NCBI GenBank assembly: GCA_014529385.2
Contig: CM043966.1
Location: 90,564,587-90,628,586, forward strand
DNA from: Adiantum capillus-veneris
Taxonomy: Eukaryota; Streptophyta; Polypodiopsida; Polypodiales; Pteridaceae
DNA: 64,000 nucleotides
Direction: 5' to 3'
Shown here: one piece after another, positions 56,721-64,000 of the stretch
Position numbering within the stretch: position 1 is the first letter of the stretch
Layout of the letters: each line of letters opens with the position of its first letter
Notes under the pieces: model-generated
What the model was told of the DNA's origin: nothing
The model's input: the letters and a program-made list of their open reading frames with translations, nothing else
The model's database searches: none
Made by a program: the position numbers and the translations under genes

Positions 56721-58583
56721 AGTTTTGGCAATTTATTTGTCAAGCTAGAAACAAGTTTTTTTACACATTGCTTCTACCATAGGTGGGTTATGAGGGAAAG
56801 AAAACACTGGGTAATTTTTGCCACATCAATATACAAGTCCTATGGACAAAATTATGGTAAGTTTTAAGTCATAAATTTTAGAAAAAATTCAAGCTATTTT
56901 GTCAAAAAAACCATAAAATGCTTATACGGTTTTGTAGAGATGACCTTTTTTATGTTTGTAAAATCCAAGTATTAGTACTTAGTGTTACAAAACAATGGAA
57001 TTTCCTTCAAGGACTAGTTTCCAAGTCACTTGCAAGTTATAGACATAATTACATACTTGAGTATTTCCTGACTAAGAGAATAATTTTGGCCTTCCAAATG
57101 TCCTCTCATGGATTGGGGCTCTTATAGTAGAGTTTGACAACTAAAAATGAATTTCTACATTGAAACCAAGAAAATAAGTATTTTTTTGGCTCCCAAACTT
57201 AGTTAAATCTTATTTCTTGAAACCTATCTTGATTTTTTTCTTCTGCAAAATCTCTTAAAAATCTTGAATCTTCCACAATAACATTGAGATCAAGGTTTAA
57301 GGTGTCCAAATTGTGTTCGTACTATGTACTTTTATAAATTTAGTTGATCTACATGGAGAATTTGAAGTTATTTGAGGTTTTGAATGCTTGTGTTTTAGGA
57401 ATTAAATTATCAAACTTTCTCATGTGTACTTTTGAATATTTCAAATGATCCATTAATGTTTGTTTACCAAAGCACTTAATACTCGCCTCCTTGAGTCCTC
57501 AATGGAGAGGTAAGCAATGTATCACTTTATAAAATGCACAAATACATCAAAAACATATTTTTCTTTGTATACAACAATATGATTGAAATGGCCATATCAA
57601 ACACGTAGAACTTTACATTATTTTATATACTCTCAAGTAAGATTTTTTTCACATGAAAATTGCAATTATTTATAGCACAATTGTGGAAAACTCACTTACA
57701 ATTTTCTACAAGGTCTCTTCATTTGTTCTTGAGCTTATAAAGTCAATTTATTCAAAGCATCAATAGCAATCTTAAGGGGGTCCACTTGATGAGTATAGTT
57801 CTTAATCATGATAACTTCTAAAATGCAAGGTTGTATTTTTAAAAGACTTTCTAGCTGACATATTTAAGCATACCAAAAGGGTTTTCTTGAATACATGATT
57901 TGATACAAGTAGGATTTAATTTAAATTTGTAAAAAAAGGACACTGAAGTGTCCTATTTTGGTACCAAACTAGTGTTAAAGATAAGCATGCAGATGTTTCT
58001 ATGAGTTTTGTGTACTTTTGTGATGCTTCTACAGGAGGAAGAAGAGATGTCAAAGAAGAAAGAAGATGATATGAGATTACTTTGTGAGTCTATGTTTCTA
58101 ATCAAAGAAGGTCAAAATTGTTGGCTTGATCAAAGAATATAATGAAAGACCAACTTATTGGCAAGATAATGTATCATTATTATATTTTTCTTCATTGTAA
58201 GCTTATATAGTAGTACAAAAAGCCCACCAAGAGAGGGGACATCAGCCATTATGACCCTCAATACTATGTATTGTCTATCTCTATCATGAACTGTCTTTGA
58301 GTGGTCTTTTATGCATGCAATGGTCTTCTTTTGCCAATTGATTATGTTTAGGTCCATGTATTATGGATATCTTATTTTGATTATCTACAAGTGATGATAA
58401 TTGTCAGTTATTCAATTTTTGTTACATTGATATTAGCAACCAAACTAGGTTCTTATTTTGATTATTTACAAGTGACAATGTCATTGAATCATTCAATCTT
58501 CATTACATTGGTATTAAAGACCAAACTGGCTTCTTCTTCAATAGAGTGGTTTTATCGAAGAGAATCCACCAACTCAAAGTGAT
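56721..58583. other. AT-rich stretch without a recognisable gene
   Basis: Frames are all shorter than 80 codons and none resembles a known protein. A near-duplicate phrase (TTATTTTGATTAT… TACAAGTGA) appears at 58370-58400 and 58452-58480. Confidence 0.5.
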
Positions 58584-58966
58584 TGTTACGGCATAAGTTG
58601 CACAGTGCAGTCTTGCAGAGGTCTGGACATTGCAATCAAGAGTCATGCAGCGGCCGTGGCAGCAGTTCTTCACAAGATATCATGGGACTGGAGGAGGTTT
58701 TGCACCGTTCCCGATCTGCGTTGGAGCAGTGGTTGTATATGTGGGGGCATACCTGTCTTTGATGTACCTTACCTTATGTAATCCATACATCTTCTCTTGT
58801 AACTCTGTGTGTCCGGATTACCTATGAATGAAGAAGAAGGTGTTCTGTTCCTGTGTATTGTCTTCTATTCTATTTCTATGTGTTTGATGTTCACACAATG
58901 TAAGGCAGTTTCACGGTATTCATTCCCGTAATTCCTATTGCTCCTGTGCGGGCAATAGCCATTACA
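58584..58966 (+). repeat. 5' LTR of the terminal Ty3/gypsy element
   Basis: It starts TGTTACGGCATAAG and ends CCATTACA just before the candidate primer-binding site. The length of about 383 bp fits a short LTR. The partner LTR is beyond the window, so borders are inferred from TG/CA and the primer site. A short open frame inside (58630-58827) has no recognisable function. Confidence 0.55.
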
Positions 58967-58967
58967 T

Positions 58968-58985
58968 TTGGCAACCACGATGCAC
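58968..58985 (+). other. Candidate primer-binding site
   Basis: TTGGCAACCACGATGCAC follows the LTR end by one or two bases. The matching tRNA is not identified. Confidence 0.45.
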
Positions 58986-59295
58986 GATGGGCGACCTGCA
59001 ATGAATATGCATGCACACTAGGTCGCAAGGTCCTCTTGACCCTTTGGTCCAATTGTAGGGAGACGTCGGAGGAGAGGTGGTTCGGATAAATTTGTTCTTT
59101 CTACACCGTAGGCTGAGGAATATGTATCTCCATCACCAAGTTCGGTGCGTGGTAGGCGGTTTCGGCGGGCGCAGCATACTCCACACAGTCAGTAATGTCC
59201 TCCTCCCGTACGTTCACCCTCACCCACACATGTTGCTCCACCACCGTCTCTGGTAAGTAGTCTGGGGGTGTCTCTGCCACTGTCCCCACCTCCTA

Positions 59296-60480
59296 GTGTT
59301 CGACAGCTTTTTCCGGGGTACAGTTGGGCAAGGGATGATGGCACATCCTCAGATTAAGTATAGCCGGTTTCGAGGTCTTTCCAAAGAAGAACCTGATGCA
59401 CATTTGTGCCAATTTAATAAAGCTTATGGATTGAATCATCCTGGGGTGGTGATCCCTCTCCATCAACAATCAGTGTTTGAATCTACACTCTCAGGGAAAG
59501 CTGCTAAATGGTTGTCAGAGTACCCTGATGATCATTTTCAGACGTATGATGAAGGATCAAGAGCGTTCTTACAAAGGTTTAGAATGGAAAAGACGGTCCC
59601 TCAACATTTGGAAAAGCTTCGAACGCTACGGCAGAAGTCGTTTCCAGTGGAGGATTATGCTGCAAAATTTCAGATGCTTTTGTAGAGGGTACCTCAGGCA
59701 CAAAGGTCGGCAGCAGAGGTGTTGAATGATTATTTTTTGCGGGGACTCAACAAGGATCTCAGAACTGCTATGGCAATAGTGGATAAGGTAACTACTCCAC
59801 TGGATAATGTAATTGCTAGGGCTGTAGTAGCAGGAGAAGCTTTGGAGGATACGAAATCCCCAAACAAATCAAAGAAAAAAGAGAGGAAGAAATCTCATCG
59901 TAAGTCGCAAGACAGCGGCAGTGATAGTTCAGAGTCGGAGTCCGCAGCATCAGATTCCTCAAACTCAGGAAGCAAAAATTCGGGGAAAGAGTTGGAGGAG
60001 ACACCTCAGAAAAAATCCCAGCGTCACGGGAAAGGTGTTTCATCCGGATCGTCAAAATCTACTGCGGTGGTTAAAAGTCTGAAGTAACTGTGGTGTACCC
60101 AGTGTTGGAATCCGGGCCATGCTGCTCAAGAGTGCGCAATGAACCAGAAGTGGTGTGCGATTTGTACAGCCAACACTCATAATACAATGGAATGATATTT
60201 CAATGGTCGGGGTCGTTGGAGTCGAGACTCTTCTACATGGCAACCACCACAGACAGGGCATGGACAAGAGCCTTCTGTGGTGATGGCTCATGCTCATACA
60301 TAAGAGACGCCTTTGCAAGGTCAAGCAGGAGGACGGGGTCAAGGGGGAGGACAAGGTCGCGGAAGAGGTGGCCGAGATCCTATTCGATCCAAGACATGCC
60401 TTTTTTGTTTGGGGGATGGGCACTGGAGATCTGAGTGTACCGAAGCTATGGAATATGATCGGAAGAAGCAGGAATGCGCT
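59296..60480 (+). pseudogene. Gag with two or three zinc knuckles
   Basis: The gag core reads IKYSRFRGLSKEEPDAHLCQ, SGKAAKWLSEYPDDHFQTYD and LRQKSFPVEDYAAKFQMLL. Stops at 59683 and 60085 interrupt one continuous frame; the first is a TAG in place of a likely CAG. A Lys/Ser-rich linker (59870-60060) leads to knuckle 1, CTQCWNPGHAAQEC, an imperfect second (WCAICTANTHN), and knuckle 3, CLFCLGDGHWRSEC, after an RGRGRGG-type basic run. Gag packages the RNA. Confidence 0.85.
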
Positions 60481-61545
60481 GCAGGGAAACATCCTAGTGT
60501 GGCTATGGTTCAGATTGAAGGATTGGAGGAGTCCGATCTGGTGGTTTCATTAATCACGCGATCTAGTAAAAATGTGGTCCCAACACCCGATGTAAAGATT
60601 TCGGATTGGACGGCTCAAGAACAAGTGCGGAAAAAGACTGTGACCTGGTTGCCACAGTCCGCACCACCATTGAAATCATCAGGGCCATCAACCGTGGGTT
60701 TGGAAACAAAGGAAGGAAAAGCTGGAAACAAGGATGATACTAGAGAAGAAAAGGATTGGAATTCAATTTGGAAAGAGATCCTCAAGTCACCAATAGAAGT
60801 ACCTTTGGGTTCATTACTGAAATTGGTCCCGAATTTTCATAATGCCTTGCTAAGACAAAATTCCAAAGAGCTGAGAGAAGTAGCCATCACGAAAGCTGAA
60901 GGCGAGGAGGATGATTTAGCCCCGTTGCCGGAAAATAGGATCACGGATACCCGCATTCCGGAGCTTTCAGTTAGATATCATGGAACATACATTGACAAGG
61001 TACTATTGGATGGAGGAGTGGGAGTAAACATTATTACTCAAGTAGCTTGTGAGAGTTTTGGACTCAGTGATTAGGAGCCTGCACCCTTTGTAGTTCGCAT
61101 GGCAAATCAAAGAAGAGTGCAACCAGTGGGGTTACTTCGGGGCATTGTCCTAGATGTGGCTGGCTTATCTTTTGTTGTTTCCTCAGTAGTCTTGAATATT
61201 GAGGATCATAGTCAGGATTATCACATTATCTTGGGGAGACCCTGGTTAAGACAAGCCAGGGTAAAGCCTAATTGGGAAGCAAATATGCTTACAGTAAAAA
61301 AGGGTCGAAGGAAAGTGCGGGTGATGTTGGGAACATGCAGACAACCAGTTCAGGCAGCATGGCTTGTGATAGCAGAGACCATAAATATGGTGGAAGAATT
61401 AGAAGAGGAGCAATTTCTAAAAGCTAACCCAGATTTGGTTTCTTTATATCCGACAGATATTTCTCTGATTCCGAAGGGGAACTCGGTAGGGGTTTTAGGA
61501 ACTCGAGCAGGGATAGGGGAGCAACAACAAGCGTTGCCAAGTCCT
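60481..61545 (+). pseudogene. Protease (retropepsin) region
   Basis: The active site is VLLDGGVGVNIITQ (usual form DGGSGVNI) at about 61005-61045. The flap/C-terminal part is DYHIILGRPWLRQARVKPNW at about 61219-61280. A TAG at 61072 splits them. Upstream, 60500-60950 is a poorly conserved spacer with IPLGSLL-like PIEVPLGSLLKLVPNF. Confidence 0.85.
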
Positions 61546-62324
61546 GAATCGAGGACGTTAATCAGCAAGAACGTGCGTTTGAAGCAGAGATGGGGAAAAT
61601 TACAAGGGTTAAAGAAGATGAATTGGAGAAGGTCTTTCTTGGGGAGCAAGCGGAGTCGCAGCCCATATATATTAATAAGAAGCTTGAGGAAATTTTTAGA
61701 GGCCATTTGATTAAGTTGCTGACATAATTTAAGGATGTTTCTGCATGGGAATATGCGGATATGCAGGGATTGGACCCTAAGTTTTATCAGCATACGATAA
61801 ATCTGAAACCGGATTCGGTGCAAGTGAAGCAGCACTCATATAGGATGAATCCGAATGTGGCAAAGCAAGTTAAGATGGAAATTGATCGTCTTTTGGAGGT
61901 GGGTTTTATTACCCCTATTGATAATCCGGAGTGGATTTCTCCCATTGTGGTGGTACCAAAGAAAAACAAGCAAATCCAAATTTGTGTGGATTACAGAAAA
62001 CTGAATGCGGCTACTGTTCCAGATCCTTTTCCTCTTCCATTTCTGGATTCTATTTTGTATGATGTAGCAGGACATGAGATGTATACTTTTGTGGATGGGT
62101 TTAGTGGATATAACCAAATAAGAATGGCATTGCAAGATCAGCCAAAAACAGCTTTTATTACTGCATGGGGTGTGTTTGCATGCACAGTGATGTGGTTCGG
62201 ATTGCGGAATGCGCCTTCAACTTTTCAATGGGATATGTTTCAAATTTTTGGTCCTTATTTGACGGATTTTATGAGAATTTTTCTGGATGATCTCAGTGTT
62301 CTTGGAGCACAATTAGAGCACTAG
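61546..62324 (+). pseudogene. Reverse transcriptase, N-terminal and palm domains
   Basis: After a one-base frameshift at about 61545 the frame continues WEYADMQGLDPKFYQHTINL, VGFITPIDNPEWISPIVVVP, QICVDYRKLNAATVPDPFPL, FVDGFSGYNQIRMALQDQPK (first catalytic Asp), MWFGLRNAPSTFQ, and FLDDLSVLG, the active-site variant of FMDD/YVDD. A stop follows at 62322. Confidence 0.9.
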
Positions 62325-63080
62325 AAGCAATTACGATTATGCTTTATGAAATGCAGAGAGGTGAAATTCAGTTTGAATCCTTTAAAGTGTGCATTTGCTG
62401 TTCGCAGTGGCCAGCTATTGGGGCATATAATTTCCGAGGATGGCATTTCCGTGGATCCGGATAAAATAGCCGCAATTATGGAAGCACCTCCACTGGTGAA
62501 CCAGAAGCATTGTCAGGTTTTTCTGGGCCAAGCTCGTTGGCATGGGAGGCATTTGAGGTTTGTTGCGCATTTGGCAATCCTGATTACTCAGGCAGCCCAT
62601 GCTATAGATTTTGAATGGACGCAGGAATGTGATTTGGCTTTTCGAAGATTAAAACTTTAGCTGTCCAAAGCTCTGATTATTCTTCCTCCGAATTGGGGTC
62701 AGGATTTTCATGTGTTTGTGGATGCTTCGGACCGGGATATTGGCAGTGTGTTGATGCAGGAACAAAGTCAAGGATGGTTCCGGCCTGTCTATTATGCCAA
62801 CATACGATTATCATCCGCAGAAAGGAATTATTCAGTAACAGAAAGGGAATGTTAAAGGATGATTTATTCAGTGAAGAAGTTCCGACATTATCTGTTGGGC
62901 CGACGGTTTTTCTTCCATGTGGATCATTCGGCTCTTTTATACCTGGTGCGTCAACAGAATTTGACGGGAATATTGGCCAGATGGGTGCTTTTGTTGCAGG
63001 AATTTGACTTTGAGGTCATACATCGTCTAGGAACTCAGCATGCGGTGGCTGACTACCTATCCAGGTTAGATTCCAGTGAG
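62325..63080 (+). pseudogene. RT thumb and RNase H
   Basis: It reads NPLKCAFAVRSGQLLGHIIS (thumb/connection), DFHVFVDASDRDIGSVLMQE (first RNase H Asp), SSAERNYSVTEREC (Glu) and FFHVDHSALLYLVRQQNLTG (second Asp). Stops at 62658 and 62852 interrupt an otherwise single frame. Confidence 0.88.
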
Positions 63081-63964
63081 CCGCCGACGGATGTAGCTGA
63101 TGAATTTTCGGATGCGTCTCTATTTCTAACAGGTGTGGTTGCAGGGGATATGGAAGTTCCGCAACAAGCAAGGGTCATCCCTAGCATTCCATGGACATGG
63201 TATGAGGAGATGTTTCATTTTCTCGACAGTGGTGAAATGGCTTCATTCTTGTCCAGTCATCAGAGGAAACATATGGCTATCAGAAGTAGGAATTTTGAGA
63301 TTATTATGGGGAATCTCTATTATCGTACGGTGGTGGATGTATTACTCACATGTGTGCTACCACAAGAACAGGAAGCGGTTTTGGAGGAAGTCCATACCGG
63401 TATTGCGGGAGGCCACTTTACAGCATTGATCACGGCTCAAAAGGTTCTCCAATCTGGATTATGGTGGCCTACATTGTTTCAGGATGCGAGAAGTTATGTG
63501 CAACAATGTGATGTGTGTCAGCGGTTGGGGCAACCTACTAAAAGGTCCAGAATGCCTTTTCAACCGGTCTTGCCCTTGGAGCCTTTTCAAAAGTGGGGAT
63601 TGGATTTTGTTGGACCTTTTAAACCAGTTGCAGCTCACACGGGTAATATATATATTTTGACCGCCACGGATTACGCTACCAAATGGGTGGAGGCATGGCC
63701 TTTGAGGGATAATACTGCATTTTCGGTGTGGTTGGGTGTTTATATAAGGATATTTTTTCCAGATATGGCTGCCCTATTGAGCTGGTTAGTGATCGGGGAA
63801 GTCATTTTTTGAATAAAGTGATGGAGAGAATGATACTGTTTTATTTTGTATTGCACAAGAAATCTTCTCCATATTATCCTCAGGCGAATGGGCAAGCGGA
63901 ATCAACTAATAAGAAATTGGTTCGGATATTAACAAAGTTAGTGAATATGCATAGAATGGATTAG
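63081..63964 (+). pseudogene. Integrase, zinc-binding and catalytic core
   Basis: The HHCC zinc finger is visible as EVHTGIAGGHF with CDVCQRLG about 30 residues later. The core has FQKWGLDFVGPFKP and TATDYATKWVEAWPL (first Asp region), then, after a frameshift at about 63730, ELVSDRGSHFLN (second Asp) and YYPQANGQAESTNK (Glu). A stop follows HRMD at 63962, and the domain continues past it to the window end. Confidence 0.9.
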
Positions 63965-64000
63965 GATGTGAGACTTCCTTCCGCCTTATGGGCCTATCGG

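Larger units (their letters stand above)
58584..64000 (+). mobile_element. Ty3/gypsy retrotransposon, 5' LTR to integrase, cut by the window end
   Basis: The order LTR, primer site, gag with zinc knuckles, protease, RT, RNase H, integrase is that of Ty3/gypsy. No chromodomain is reached. Damage is modest: about seven in-frame stops, a frameshift near 61545 and another near 63730. Confidence 0.9.

Noticed and set aside
58630-58827. 65-codon frame (MQSRVMQRPWQQFFTRYHGT) as a host gene
   Set aside because: It lies inside the inferred LTR of the terminal gypsy element and has no recognised homology.
59101-59289. Minus-strand 62-codon frame
   Set aside because: It sits in the leader of the gypsy element opposite to its transcription, with no supporting motif.

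Overview
The window looks like a repeat-dominated stretch of a large land-plant nuclear genome. The eukaryotic plant signals are introns with GT/AG borders, PPR repeats of the MYAKCG type, a plant-type phosphoglycerate mutase, Ty3/gypsy and Ty1/copia LTR elements, plant-style LINEs, a tRNA-derived SINE and long GA/CT microsatellites. The wording of the PPR repeats (KAQQVLDEL, SWNALIAGYAQQ) suggests a fern, but that is recognition by eye and not a proof. I see no clearly intact conventional host gene. The best candidate is a small two-exon reading frame on the minus strand at 10474-10956.

Layout. 1-6147 is an almost complete, badly decayed chromovirus-type Ty3/gypsy element lying in a PPR gene whose remnant resumes at 6148-7110. 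7950-9179 is a four-exon fragment of cofactor-independent phosphoglycerate mutase with preserved splice phases and a stop in place of a Gln codon. 9180-13800 holds unknown coding remnants, the two-exon candidate, and degenerate direct and inverted AT-rich repeats. 13886-15660 is a minus-strand LINE copy carrying a SINE with target-site duplication. 16085-16215 is another PPR scrap. 18443-19397 is a piece of chromovirus-family LTR. 20265-22075 is a minus-strand gag/protease retroelement fragment. 22664-25597 is a decayed multi-exon gene of an uncharacterised, probably transposon-associated family. 26105-26614 is an intronless, frameshifted histone-H3-fold sequence that reads most like a centromeric H3 (CENH3) pseudogene.

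26690-37560 and about 42100-49533 are two copies of one minus-strand retroelement family that codes for gag and two retropepsin-like domains. Upstream of gag each copy has eight copies of a 20-bp palindrome (consensus ACATGGATCGCGATCCATGT), mostly 260-300 bp apart. The palindrome is far better conserved than the sequence between copies, and this array is the most unusual structure in the window. The first copy is split by a younger, complete LTR element (29719-34616) that encodes only a 496-residue gag (TR-GAG-like). The second carries a 174-bp hAT-like MITE with 8-bp target duplications inside its array and is cut at its 5' side by a Ty1/copia element (49534-52480) lacking most of its reverse transcriptase.

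38163-41010 is the 3' half of another chromovirus with an open chromodomain frame. 52744-54015 is an ORF1-only LINE-like unit and 54080-56720 a second LINE copy with ORF1 and endonuclease but no reverse transcriptase. 58584 to the window end is a Ty3/gypsy element with LTR, gag, protease, RT, RNase H and integrase, broken by several stops and two frameshifts. Long GA/CT tracts sit at many element junctions. Almost everything here is therefore nested mobile DNA; the host genes present are fragments.
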